This document shows positions 44,438-52,602 of a stretch of 64,000 nt of DNA, in pieces (the stretch's first letter is position 1; each line of letters starts with the position of its first letter). Source of the DNA: Bradyrhizobium sp. CB1650 (GTDB lineage Bacteria > Pseudomonadota > Alphaproteobacteria > Rhizobiales > Xanthobacteraceae); NCBI RefSeq assembly GCF_029761915.1, contig NZ_CP121695.1:1641501-1705500 (forward strand), in the 5' to 3' direction. Both the position numbers and the translations under genes were made by a program. The notes under the pieces are model-generated. The model was not told where the DNA came from and ran no database searches. It saw nothing but the letters and a program-made list of their open reading frames with translations.

Positions 44438-44905
44438 CTAGGACCGATGTTCGCAGACGTCGACCCATTCGGCCGCGACCAGGTCGGCCATCCGGTCGGG
44501 TGTGATGCGCACCGCGCTGTGGGTCGAGCCTGCGGCCGGCACCACCATGTCGAATGCTTTCAGCGATATGTCGCAATAGACCGGCAACGGCGCCTTCAGC
44601 CCGAACGGGCAGACGCCGCCGACCTCATGGCCGGTGATGTCGGCAACCTCCTCCAGTCCCAGCATCTTCGGCTTGCCGCCGAACTGCGCCTTGACCTTCT
44701 TGTTGTCCATGCGCGACGTGCCGCTGGCAACGATCAGGATCACGCGCTCGCCGATCCGCAAGGACAGCGTCTTGGCGATCCGTCCGGGCTCGACGCCATA
44801 GGCCTCGGCGGCCAGCGCCACCGTTGCGGAGCTGATCGGGGATTCGATGACGGCGATATCGGGGGCTTTCTCGGCGAAGAAGGCGCGAACGGATTGAAGG
44901 CTCAT
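44438..44905 (-). CDS. YbaK/ProX-family aminoacyl-tRNA deacylase
   Basis: A 155-residue protein of the YbaK/ProX/INS editing-domain family. The signature GHEVGGVCPFGL is intact near residue 95, together with SGTSRMDNKKVKAQFG, which carries conserved Lys residues. Such proteins hydrolyse mischarged tRNA (Cys- or Ala-tRNAPro). The length is normal. It starts 21 bases after the haloacid-dehalogenase gene and is the last of three genes on the minus strand. It ends 6 bases from the convergent cysteine-rich protein gene. Confidence 0.9.
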   Translation of the reverse strand: MSLQSVRAFFAEKAPDIAVIESPISSATVALAAEAYGVEPGRIAKTLSLRIGERVILIVASGTSRMDNKKVKAQFGGKPKMLGLEEVADITGHEVGGVCPFGLKAPLPVYCDISLKAFDMVVPAAGSTHSAVRITPDRMADLVAAEWVDVCEHRS

Positions 44906-44926
44906 TCCAGATTGCTCATTCCGAAC

Positions 44927-45667
44927 TTACGGGCGGGCGGCGATCCCGGGCAGCTCGGAAAGCGCGCGGATACGGTGATCCGGCGCAAGCCCAAGCTCGT
45001 CCATCTGGGTCCGGATCGCCTTGAACATGGTGAGCGGTGCCACGAGTTCGTTTTCGACGCAAGCCAGCGCCATGGCCTCGGGCGTCACCCGTTCGATCCA
45101 GGCGACGTTCAGCCCGAACGCCTTCGCGCCCGCCGCATCCCACGGATTGGATGAGACGAACAGTACCTCGCCCGGTTCGGTGCCGAGCGTCTCGCCGATC
45201 AGCTCATAGGCCTCCGGGCTCGGCTTGAAGATCTTCTTCGCATCGACGCTGATCGTGGCATCGAGCAGTTGGTCGAGCCTGGTGTTGCGCACCAGCGCGC
45301 CCAGCATGTCCGGGCTGCCGTTGGAGAGAATGGCGAGCTTGCGCGGCTTGAGCGCCGCAAGCGCGGTTGCGGCATCCGGATAGAGATCGAGATGCAGGTA
45401 CTTCTCAATCACCCGCTCGAACGCCTCGCTCTCATAGGCGAGCCCGAGCACGCGCAGCGTATAGGCGAGCGAATCGCGTGTGACCGCGTCGAAATCCTGG
45501 TAGCGCCGCATCAGCGAGCGCAACCAGGTGTATTCGAGCTGCTTGATGCGCCAGATTTGCGTGATGATCTCGCCGTAGCCCGGAAACGCATCCTCGGTGA
45601 TCTCCGCGACCGACTGGATGTCGTAGAGCGTTCCGTAGGCGTCGAAGACGACGGCTTTGATCGTCAC
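44927..45667 (-). CDS. Type II (S)-2-haloacid dehalogenase-like HAD hydrolase
   Basis: A 246-residue HAD enzyme. The nucleophile is Asp8 in VVFDAYGTLYD; motif II is ILSNGSPDM; the VSSNPWDAAGAKAFGLNVAWI segment is the hallmark of L-2-haloacid dehalogenases. A 5-helix cap lies between about residues 15 and 100. It hydrolyses 2-haloalkanoic acids to 2-hydroxy acids of inverted configuration; physiological substrates in soil bacteria may differ. It starts 13 bases after the amidohydrolase stop, so the two are probably one operon. Confidence 0.92.
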   Translation of the reverse strand: MTIKAVVFDAYGTLYDIQSVAEITEDAFPGYGEIITQIWRIKQLEYTWLRSLMRRYQDFDAVTRDSLAYTLRVLGLAYESEAFERVIEKYLHLDLYPDAATALAALKPRKLAILSNGSPDMLGALVRNTRLDQLLDATISVDAKKIFKPSPEAYELIGETLGTEPGEVLFVSSNPWDAAGAKAFGLNVAWIERVTPEAMALACVENELVAPLTMFKAIRTQMDELGLAPDHRIRALSELPGIAARP

Positions 45668-45680
45668 GTTGACTCCTTGG

Positions 45681-46565
45681 TCAGATCCCGAGCAGCTTGC
45701 GTGCGTTGGCCTTGAGCACCTTCGGCCGGATCTCGTCGCGGATGTCGATCTTGGAAAAGTCCGACAGCCAGCGGTCCGGCGTGATCACCGGCCAGTCCGA
45801 GCCGAACAGCATCTTATCCTGAAGGATCGAATTGATATAGCGCACCAGGATCGGCGGGAAATATTTCGGCGACCAGCCGGACAGGTCGATATAGACGTTC
45901 GGCTTGTGGGTCGCGACCGAGAGCGCTTCCTCCTGCCAGGGGAAGGAGGGGTGGGCGAGGATGATCTTGAGATCGGGGAAATCCGCCGCGACGTCGTCCA
46001 TGTACATCGGGTTGGAGTATTTCAGCCGCATGCCCATGCCGCCGGGCATGCCGGAGCCGACGCCGGTCTGGCCGGTGTGGAACAGCGCGATCGCGCCGCC
46101 ATTGTTGATCTCTTCATAGAGCGGATAGGCCATGCGGTCGTTGGCATAGAAGCCCTGCATGGTCGGGTGGAATTTGAAGCCGCGGACGCCGTATTCCTCG
46201 ATCAGCTTGCGCGCCTCGCGCGCGCCGAGCTTGCCCTTGTGCGGGTCGATCGAGACGAAGGGAATGAGGACGTCGAGATGGTCGGAGGCGACCTCCAGCA
46301 TCTCGTAATTGTTGTAGCGGCGGAAACCGGTCTCGCGCTCGGCGTCGACCGGGAAGATCACCGCGGCGATGTTCTTCGACCGGTAGTAGGCCGCGGTCTC
46401 CGGCACGGTCGGCGGATGCTTGTTCGGCGACTTGAAGTACTCCGCCATCTGCGCCTGGAAGTCGTCATAGCCGTCATCGGGATGGCAGCCGCAGGGCTCC
46501 TCGGCGTGGGTGTGGATATCGATCGCCACGACGTCGTCGATGTTGGGCAGCTTCAATTTCGGCAT
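45681..46565 (-). CDS. Amidohydrolase family protein (ACMSD-like)
   Basis: A 294-residue metal-dependent TIM-barrel hydrolase of the amidohydrolase-2/ACMSD group. The first metal motif is VAIDIHTHAEEPCG near residue 16; later metal and catalytic positions are seen in GFKFHPTMQGF, IALFHTGQTG, ILAHPSFPWQEEAL and MLFGSDWPVITPDRW. This pattern fits decarboxylases or hydrolases of aromatic acids. ATG 46565 is preceded by GGGAGGAAACC. First gene of the operon with the haloacid dehalogenase and YbaK-type genes. Substrate unknown. Confidence 0.9.
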   Translation of the reverse strand: MPKLKLPNIDDVVAIDIHTHAEEPCGCHPDDGYDDFQAQMAEYFKSPNKHPPTVPETAAYYRSKNIAAVIFPVDAERETGFRRYNNYEMLEVASDHLDVLIPFVSIDPHKGKLGAREARKLIEEYGVRGFKFHPTMQGFYANDRMAYPLYEEINNGGAIALFHTGQTGVGSGMPGGMGMRLKYSNPMYMDDVAADFPDLKIILAHPSFPWQEEALSVATHKPNVYIDLSGWSPKYFPPILVRYINSILQDKMLFGSDWPVITPDRWLSDFSKIDIRDEIRPKVLKANARKLLGI

Positions 46566-46873
46566 TGGTTTCCTCCCAGAGGTCGCAAATTGATTATATG
46601 ATATAACGAATTTGGCAAGGGTCGCTGCGGCCGGCGGGAGTCAATCGCGCCGACCCTGATGCGATTGCCCCGTTGGGGCCGTTTTAGCCCAATTTTGCGG
46701 GTTTAATCGGCTCGCGGCCGCCCGATCGCATTGACATTGGGTCCCGCCATGGCTTAGAAACCGCCCCGTCCCGGGCGGTCGGCCCGCCGGCGGGAAAAAT
46801 CCCATTTTGCCACATTCGCGCGTGCCGAAACGGTAGTGCCGAAAACGGCCTTTCGAACGTTCAGGATTCTGCC
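46566..46873. other. Intergenic region before rpmJ
   Basis: This 308-base gap separates the amidohydrolase start (minus) and the L36 gene (plus). Just upstream of the amidohydrolase start there is an A+T-rich stretch (about 46590-46615: TTGATTATATGATATAACG) suited to a promoter. A possible rpmJ promoter is listed separately. No gene is seen. Confidence 0.5.
46731..46758 (+). promoter_or_regulatory. Possible promoter of rpmJ
   Basis: A perfect TTGACA (46731-46736) is followed after 16 bases by CTTAGA (46753-46758), a weak -10 match. The transcript would start about 110 bases before the L36 start codon. The -35 box is convincing, the -10 box is not. Confidence 0.4.
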
Positions 46874-46999
46874 ATGAAGGTCCGTAACTCGCTGAAATCG
46901 CTGCGCGGTCGTCACCGCGCCAACCGCCTGGTCCGTCGCAAGGGCCGGGTCTACGTGATCAACAAGGTGCAGCGCCGCTTCAAGGCCCGCCAAGGCTGA
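46874..46999 (+). CDS. rpmJ: 50S ribosomal protein L36, zinc-free type
   Basis: A 41-residue basic protein that begins [18 protein letters not shown] and ends QRRFKARQG, matching the longer type-B L36 (YkgO-like). It lacks the four zinc-binding Cys/His residues of classical L36. In alphaproteobacteria this form is usually the only L36. It stands as a single gene, away from the ribosomal protein operons. It is too short to be found by a length-filtered search but the sequence match leaves little doubt. Confidence 0.95.
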   Translation: MKVRNSLKSLRGRHRANRLVRRKGRVYVINKVQRRFKARQG

Positions 47000-47131
47000 T
47001 CTGGACGAAGGTTGATCCGGGCGGTTGATTCTGCCCGACTCGGCTTCCGCGCCCCGCAAGACCACGGTCTCACAGGACTTTGACGCCGTCCTTGCTATGC
47101 AAGGGCGGCTTTGCGCGTTTAGACTTTCACC

Positions 47132-47773
47132 ATGGCAGTGAGATTCTCGTTTGCACGCACCGTGTGTCTGGCCGTCATTCTGGCCGGAACCGCCGTCCTC
47201 GCGCCGGCCGTCGCGCAGGACGACCCGATCGGCCCGCCGGCCAAGCAGAAGAAGCTGCCCGAGGCGCCAGCGAAACTTCCCAAGGTCGATCGCGGCAAGA
47301 ATCTCGATTTCCTGTTCGGCGCGCTGAAGGCCGCCCCCGACGAAGTCAGCGCCAAGCACGTCGAGGCGCGGATCTGGGCGATCTGGCTGCAGACCCCGAG
47401 CGACACTGCGGCGCTGCTGATGACGCGGGCCAAGGCGGCGGTGGACGCGCAAAAGATCGACGTCGCGATCAAGCTGCTGGATGCCGTCATCAAGCTGCGG
47501 CCCGACTATATCGAGGCCTGGAACCGGCGCGCCACGCTGTACTACATGCAGAACGACTATGGCCGTTCGCTCGCCGACATCCAGCAGGTGCTGATGCGAG
47601 AGCCCCGCCATTTCGGTGCGCTCGCGGGCCTCGGCATGATCATGCAGGAGATCGGCGACGAGAGGCGCGCGCTCGATGCCTATCGCAAGGCCCTCGCGAT
47701 CAATCCGCACCTCGAGAAGATCCCCGAGCAGGTCAAGGCACTGACCGAAAAGGTCGAAGGTCGCGACATCTAG
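47132..47773 (+). CDS. Exported tetratricopeptide-repeat protein
   Basis: A 213-residue protein. The signal peptide ends near residue 29 (LAPAVAQDD). A low-complexity linker (GPPAKQKKLPEAPAKLPK) leads to TPR-like helices from about residue 60. They include IKLRPDYIEAWNRRATLYYMQNDYGRSLADIQQVLMREPRHFGALAGLGMIM, a clear pair of TPR units. It is probably a periplasmic scaffold protein; its partners are unknown. It lies alone, 132 bases after rpmJ. Confidence 0.85.
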   Translation: MAVRFSFARTVCLAVILAGTAVLAPAVAQDDPIGPPAKQKKLPEAPAKLPKVDRGKNLDFLFGALKAAPDEVSAKHVEARIWAIWLQTPSDTAALLMTRAKAAVDAQKIDVAIKLLDAVIKLRPDYIEAWNRRATLYYMQNDYGRSLADIQQVLMREPRHFGALAGLGMIMQEIGDERRALDAYRKALAINPHLEKIPEQVKALTEKVEGRDI

Positions 47774-47898
47774 CCGACAAATCGAGCCGTTATCGAGCGA
47801 TCCCGGCGTGCGGGCATTAACTACGATTTCAGGGCGCGCTTCGTCAGGGGTATTGTTGCTGCCGCCGCGGGCGTACGTCCATGGCAGGAGCAAAAGCC

Positions 47899-48159
47899 AT
47901 GAATCGTTTCATCCTGGCGGGTGCATTGCTGCTGGCGTCCGGCACGGCCGGTCTCGCCGAGGGTTTGTTCTGGGTAGTCGGCAACCGCGCCACCGGCAAA
48001 TGCAACATCGTGACCAGCAACCCGGTCATCGCCGGCGACATCTGGTTCGGAGACGGTCCGTACAAGTCCAAGGCCGACGCCAAGCTCGCCCGCTCGACCA
48101 TCCGTGCCTGCCCCGTGGTCACTCCCGACGACGAAAAGGACGAGGACAGTACGAACTAG
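47899..48159 (+). CDS. Small exported protein of unknown function
   Basis: An 86-residue protein. ATG 47899 follows AGGAG at proper distance; an in-frame ATG at 47881 is also there. The signal peptide ends near residue 20 (GTAGLAEG). The mature part is short with two cysteines (TGKCNIV and RACPVV) and an acidic tail (DDEKDEDSTN). GDGPYKSKADAKLARSTIRACP resembles small secreted proteins common in Bradyrhizobiaceae, but I know no function for them. Confidence 0.7.
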   Translation: MNRFILAGALLLASGTAGLAEGLFWVVGNRATGKCNIVTSNPVIAGDIWFGDGPYKSKADAKLARSTIRACPVVTPDDEKDEDSTN

Positions 48160-48173
48160 ACCGATTGGTCGGC

Positions 48174-48356
48174 CTAGTGCAGGACGCTGGTGCCACGTTC
48201 GGCGAGGCTGCGATCGGCGGCTGCCGCATAGAGCTTTGCAAGCTCCGCCTCGAGATGCTCGTTGATCAGGAGCAGCGCCCGTACCGCGCCGCGCAGGTCG
48301 CCGTTGCAGCTTGCAACGATCTCATCGATCGCAGTGTCGTTTGATCTAACGCTCAT
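48174..48356 (-). CDS. Small helical protein of unknown function (60 aa)
   Basis: A 60-residue protein. GGAGG stands seven bases before ATG 48356, which is one of the best ribosome-binding sites in the window. The sequence (IDEIVASCNGDLRGAVRALLLINEHLEAELAKLYAAA) predicts two or three helices. It has one cysteine and no signal peptide, so it is probably cytoplasmic. No family is recognised. It is convergent with the exported-protein gene, 14 bases away. Confidence 0.7.
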   Translation of the reverse strand: MSVRSNDTAIDEIVASCNGDLRGAVRALLLINEHLEAELAKLYAAAADRSLAERGTSVLH

Positions 48357-48658
48357 CGAAAATCCTCCGGTTCAAACCATGACAATCCTGCCGGTCTTTC
48401 CCGCGTTCCTGTGGATTGCGAGGAGGATCGGCGCCCATCCGCCTCTAGATGGCCGAACCGACCGTGGCGATTATATGGAAGCCGCCATGACGGCCGCATG
48501 AAGCTGTCCCGACGCTCGCCGGCGGTCGTCGAAGATCTTTGATTCCATTGTATTTTTCCCGGGAGCGATTTTGCACATATCCACAGGCCCGGTATTTCGT
48601 GTGGAGGTGGTTGGTCACTCGGAGCGAAACTGCCGCGTCCAAGAACCGTAGCTGCCAT

Positions 48659-49642
48659 GTGCCCAGGATTGCCCGGATTTTCTTCATGGTCGTGATCTCA
48701 ATCGTGGTGGCGCTGGCCCTGCTGGCGCTCGCCACGCAGGCCGGCGTCCTCGCCGTGCAGCGCGCCTTTCCGCCACAGGGCCGCATGATCGAGGTCGACG
48801 GTGCGAGGCTTCACATCGTCGACATCGGCCCGCGCGATGCCGGCCTGCCGATCGTGATGCTGCACGGTGCGAGCTCCAATCTCGAAGCGATGCGGCGCCC
48901 GCTCGGCGATCTCCTGGCGAGGAGCCGTCGCGTCATCCTGATCGATCGCCCCGGCCACGGCTGGAGCACGCGGGCGCGGCGGCGGGATTCGACGCCAGAG
49001 GTCCAGGCGCGGATGATCGACGAGGCGCTGGCAAGGCTCGGCATCGCCCGCGCGATCTTCGTCGTGCATTCATGGAGCGGGGCGCTCGGTGCGCGCCTCG
49101 CGCTCGACCATCCGCAGCGCGTCGCCGGGCTGGTCATGCTGGCGCCGGTGACCCATCCCTGGCGCGGCGGCGTCGGCCGCTACAACGAGCTCATCGCAAC
49201 GCCCGTGATCGGTCCACTGCTCGCCTACACCGTCACGTTGCCGCTCGGCTATGTGCTGGCTGAATCCGGTGCGCGCAACGTCTTCCTGCCGCAGGTGATG
49301 CCGGACGGCTTTGTGAAGGATTCCGCGACGCCGCTGCTGCTGCGCCCGCGCGAGTTCATAGCCAATGCCTTCGATCTGGTGACGCTGAAGGCCTCGGTGG
49401 TCCGGCAGGTCGCGCGTTATGGCGAGATTTCGGCGCCGACCGTGATCATCGCCGGCGAGCCCGACAAGACCGTCTCGACCAATACCCACGCGCGCCCGTT
49501 CGCCGCGATGGTGGCGAATGCGAAGCTGATCGTGTTGCCCGATCTCGGCCACATGGTGCAGAACGCCGTGCCGGATCTGGTGAAGAGGGAGATCGAGACG
49601 ATGATCGATGCCATCGGCGCGATGCAGGCGGCCGCCGATTAG
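48659..49642 (+). CDS. Alpha/beta hydrolase with N-terminal membrane anchor
   Basis: A 327-residue alpha/beta hydrolase from GTG 48659; ATG 48686 is another possible start, and neither has a good ribosome-binding site. A membrane anchor (FFMVVISIVVALALLALA) is followed by the hydrolase core. The oxyanion segment is MLHGASSN; the nucleophile elbow reads VHSWSGALG instead of the usual GxSxG; the acid is probably Asp in IIAGEPDKTVS and the His is in LPDLGHMVQ. The altered elbow leaves the catalytic Ser in place. Substrate unknown. Confidence 0.83.
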   Translation: MPRIARIFFMVVISIVVALALLALATQAGVLAVQRAFPPQGRMIEVDGARLHIVDIGPRDAGLPIVMLHGASSNLEAMRRPLGDLLARSRRVILIDRPGHGWSTRARRRDSTPEVQARMIDEALARLGIARAIFVVHSWSGALGARLALDHPQRVAGLVMLAPVTHPWRGGVGRYNELIATPVIGPLLAYTVTLPLGYVLAESGARNVFLPQVMPDGFVKDSATPLLLRPREFIANAFDLVTLKASVVRQVARYGEISAPTVIIAGEPDKTVSTNTHARPFAAMVANAKLIVLPDLGHMVQNAVPDLVKREIETMIDAIGAMQAAAD

Positions 49643-49662
49643 CGGCCGCCCTGCGACTGGCG

Positions 49663-50058
49663 CTACTTCTTGATTTTCCCGTCTTTGTCGAACTGCGACA
49701 CGTAGGCCCAGAGATCGTTGATCTCCTTCTCGTTCTTGATGCCGGCGAACGCCATCTTGGTGCCGGGGATCTTGGCCTTGGGGTCCTTGATGTACTCCTT
49801 GAACACCGCCTCGCCCCAGGTGATGCCGGAATTCTTGTTCGCATCCGAATAGCTATAGTCGGGTGCGGTGCCCGACTTGCGGCCGTCGAGGCCGTTGAGC
49901 TCGGGGCCGACTTTGTTCTTGGCGCCTTCGCCGATCGCGTGGCAGGCCAGGCATTTGTTGAACGACGTCTTGCCGGCCGCGGCATCCTGCGCCATCGCGG
50001 CGGGCGCCGTGGCAGTCACGGTGAGGATCATCAGTGCGCCAAAAGTCAGTTTTTTCAT
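49663..50058 (-). CDS. Class I cytochrome c (c2/c550-like)
   Basis: A 131-residue periplasmic electron carrier. The signal peptide ends near AMAQ (residue 24). The haem motif Cys36-x-x-Cys39-His40 (KCLACHAIG) and the axial Met102 (IPGTKMAFAG) are both visible. Size and motifs match the cytochrome c2/c550 family of alphaproteobacteria. ATG 50058 has a weak GAAGAG site. It diverges from glcD with a 259-base gap. It passes electrons between respiratory complexes or from dehydrogenases. Confidence 0.93.
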   Translation of the reverse strand: MKKLTFGALMILTVTATAPAAMAQDAAAGKTSFNKCLACHAIGEGAKNKVGPELNGLDGRKSGTAPDYSYSDANKNSGITWGEAVFKEYIKDPKAKIPGTKMAFAGIKNEKEINDLWAYVSQFDKDGKIKK

Positions 50059-50266
50059 CGGGTGCTCTTCGTCTCTTCCCTGTTGGTGGGTCTCATGGCT
50101 GGTCGGCGTCGTCGGACCGTTCCGGTTTTCGCATGGCCCGCTCGGCTTGGACAAGCCACGAAACCATGACAGGTTTCACGGTTTCCTACTTGTCCCAGAG
50201 CGAACTCGGTCCGCAATTGCCGATCCGACTTTCGGATGGCCTACCCAAACCGCCGCGGACGTGATT

Positions 50267-50284
50267 GATTTATCGTGATAAATC
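50267..50284. promoter_or_regulatory. Palindromic operator candidate before glcD
   Basis: GATTTATC-GT-GATAAATC is a perfect 18-base palindrome with a 2-base centre, placed 33 bases before the glcD start. It is A+T-rich within a G+C-rich genome. Its position near the start of transcription suggests binding of a dimeric regulator, such as a GntR-type (GlcC/LldR-like) protein. The regulator is not in the adjacent sequence apart from the ArsR gene at 52603. Confidence 0.6.
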
Positions 50285-50317
50285 GATCGTGCGGCGCAGA
50301 GCCGGAAGGAACATCCA

Positions 50318-51811
50318 ATGGCCATCATGATGCCCGCATCCGACCAGGCGGTGCTGGCGCGACGTGCGGAGATTGTCGCCGCGCTGCGGGCGATCGTCCC
50401 TGGCGAGGGCGTGATCGACAGCGCCGCCGAGATGCGGGCCTATGAATCCGACGGCCTGACCGCCTATCGGCAGCCGCCGATGGTGGTGGTGCTGCCGGAT
50501 ACGACCGAGCAGGTCGCGCAGGTCCTGAAATATTGTGCAGCCCGCGGCATCAAGGTGGTGCCCCGCGGCTCCGGCACGTCGCTGTCCGGCGGCGCGCTGC
50601 CGCTCGAGGACGGCGTGCTGCTCGGCCTCGGCAAGTTCAAGCGCATCCGCGAGATCGACTTCGACAATCGCGTCGTCGTCACGGAGCCCGGCGTCACCAA
50701 TCTGGCGATCAGCCAGGCGGTCGCTCATGCCGGCTTTTACTATGCGCCCGATCCGTCGTCGCAGATCGCCTGCTCGATCGGCGGCAACGTCGCGGAAAAT
50801 TCCGGCGGCGTGCACTGCCTGAAATACGGCATGACCACCAACAACGTGCTCGGCTGCGAGATCGTGCTGATGAGCGGCGAGATCCTGCGCATCGGCGGCA
50901 AGTCGGCGGAAAATCCCGGCTACGATCTGATGGGCGTCATCACCGGCTCCGAAGGTCTGCTCGGCGTCATCACCGAGATCACTGTGCGCATCCTGCAAAA
51001 GCCGGAGACGGCGCGGGCGCTGATGGTCGGCTTCGCAGAGGTCGAAGCGGCCGGCGAATGCGTCGCGCGGATCATCGGCGCGGGCATCATCCCCGGCGGC
51101 ATGGAGATGATGGACAAGCCCGCGATCCACGCCGCTGAGGCTTTCGTCCATGCCGGCTATCCGCTCGACGTCGAGGCGCTCCTCATCATCGAGCTCGACG
51201 GTCCGTCCATCGAGGTCGACGAGCTGATCAGCCGCGTCGAGGCGATCGCCAACGCTTGCGGCTCCACCACCTGCCAGATCTCGACCTCGGAGGCCGAGCG
51301 CAACCTGTTCTGGGCCGGCCGCAAGGCCGCATTCCCGGCCGTGGGCCGCATCTCGCCCGACTATCTCTGCATGGACGGCACCATCCCGCGCGGCGCGCTG
51401 CCGAAGGCTCTGGCGCGGATCCGCGAGCTCTCGGAAAAATACCAGCTCGGCTGCGCCAACGTGTTCCACGCCGGTGACGGCAATCTGCACCCCCTGATCC
51501 TCTACGACGCCAACAAGCCCGGCGAGATCGAGCGCGCCGAGGCCTTCGGCGCCGACATCCTGCGCGCCTGTGTCGAGTTCGGCGGCGTGCTCACCGGCGA
51601 GCACGGCGTCGGCATCGAGAAGCGCGATTTGATGGGCGACATGTTCACCGAGGTCGACCTCAACCAGCAGCAGCGCCTGAAATGCGCCTTCGACGCCCAG
51701 GGCCTGCTCAATCCCGGAAAAGTGTTTCCGACCCTGCATCGCTGCGCCGAGCTCGGCCGCATGCATGTCCATGCGGGCAAGCTGGCCTTTCCGGATATCC
51801 CGCGGTTCTAG
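50318..51811 (+). CDS. glcD: Glycolate oxidase, FAD subunit GlcD
   Basis: A 497-residue FAD-linked oxidase. The PCMH-type FAD domain shows PRGSGTSLSGGALP near residue 85, DPSSQIACSIGGNVAENSGG near 150 and ITGSEGLLGVITEI near 210. The C-terminal domain has VFHAGDGNLHP and GVLTGEHGVGIEKRDLM, typical of GlcD. It oxidises glycolate (or D-lactate) to glyoxylate (pyruvate) together with GlcE and GlcF. ATG 50318 follows GGAAGGA. A palindrome stands just upstream. GlcE is not directly next but 1514 bases downstream. Confidence 0.94.
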   Translation: MAIMMPASDQAVLARRAEIVAALRAIVPGEGVIDSAAEMRAYESDGLTAYRQPPMVVVLPDTTEQVAQVLKYCAARGIKVVPRGSGTSLSGGALPLEDGVLLGLGKFKRIREIDFDNRVVVTEPGVTNLAISQAVAHAGFYYAPDPSSQIACSIGGNVAENSGGVHCLKYGMTTNNVLGCEIVLMSGEILRIGGKSAENPGYDLMGVITGSEGLLGVITEITVRILQKPETARALMVGFAEVEAAGECVARIIGAGIIPGGMEMMDKPAIHAAEAFVHAGYPLDVEALLIIELDGPSIEVDELISRVEAIANACGSTTCQISTSEAERNLFWAGRKAAFPAVGRISPDYLCMDGTIPRGALPKALARIRELSEKYQLGCANVFHAGDGNLHPLILYDANKPGEIERAEAFGADILRACVEFGGVLTGEHGVGIEKRDLMGDMFTEVDLNQQQRLKCAFDAQGLLNPGKVFPTLHRCAELGRMHVHAGKLAFPDIPRF

Positions 51812-51914
51812 AGCATGATCCGGAAAAGTGTGCAGCGGTTTTCCGAAAAGATCATGCTCAAACAACAACCTAAAGCGCGGTGACGATTCATCCCAATCTC
51901 ATCGCGCTTTAGGT
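51811..51914. repeat. Two adjoining dispersed palindromes after glcD
   Basis: First: GAGCATGATC (51811-51820) / GATCATGCTC (51850-51859) with a loop containing CGGAAAAGTG and TTTTCCG. This type is frequent between genes of Rhizobiales. Second: ACCTAAAGCGCG (51868-51879) / CGCGCTTTAGGT (51903-51914). Both are perfect inverted repeats. The first begins within the glcD stop codon. They may end glcD transcription. Confidence 0.8.
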
Positions 51915-51931
51915 GATCGGTCCAATCGCGC

Positions 51932-52420
51932 TTACAGCAGCCCGTATTGGACCCGCTCGCGCTTCGCCAGCAGCGGCAGCGCTTCGCCGGCGATCCAGGT
52001 CTTGAAATGCGCGCTCTCCTGGTGGGCCTTGAAGGCCGCCTCGTCGCGGAACAGTTCGTAGAACAGGAACTGGGCCGGATTGTCCTTGGCGCGCGAGATC
52101 AGGAACAGCTTGACGCCATCCTCGCGCTGCGCCTCGGGGAGGAAGCGATCGAGGATCGCGGCGACCTTGTCGGCCTCGCCCGGCTTCGCCTCCCATTGCG
52201 CGACGACAAGCAGGCCGCCGCCGTCCACGGCGTCACTGATCGATTTCTGCGTTGCATAGTGGTTCATTGTCCTTGCTCCCTGCTGCTGGGCTTGAGATGA
52301 CGACGCCGCCCATGGTGAGAGATAGATCGCCAGAACGGCTCCGAAGGCCCGCACCACGGACCTGCGGCTGAACGCTTCATGGACACGCGGCACCGGCCGC
52401 GCATCTGTCGATCGCTCCAT
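51932..52420 (-). CDS. Exported antibiotic biosynthesis monooxygenase-family protein
   Basis: A 162-residue protein. The N-terminus (SRRSVVRAFGAVLAIYLSPWAASSSQAQ) looks like a Tat signal with a twin-arginine pair, cut near AQQQ. The mature part (GLLVVAQWEAKPGEADKVAAILDRFLPEAQREDGVKLFLISRAKDNPAQFLFYELFRDEAAFKAHQESAHF) matches the ABM/quinol monooxygenase fold. Such proteins oxidise quinols or act as detoxifiers. It diverges from the ArsR-type regulator. These two genes interrupt glcD and glcEF. Confidence 0.85.
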   Translation of the reverse strand: MERSTDARPVPRVHEAFSRRSVVRAFGAVLAIYLSPWAASSSQAQQQGARTMNHYATQKSISDAVDGGGLLVVAQWEAKPGEADKVAAILDRFLPEAQREDGVKLFLISRAKDNPAQFLFYELFRDEAAFKAHQESAHFKTWIAGEALPLLAKRERVQYGLL

Positions 52421-52602
52421 GTTTGTCTCCCTCGGTTGGTCTCGATCGCTAGCGGCGCAACCTTGTAGCGATGCCCTGCCGGGTTCGGTTCGCCGGCAAT
52501 CGAAGTGTCGATGTCGTGAACGCTTCGATCGTCATCGAAGCATTGCGGCGGGATGGCGTGCGACAAGGCACGATGCGTTTTCGTCAACTGCCGGAGCCGG
52601 CC

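Noticed and set aside
51811..51914. Adjoining palindromes considered as insertion-sequence ends or attachment site
   Set aside because: No transposase or integrase, no target duplication, and the sequences match the type of short intergenic repeat found across Rhizobiales.
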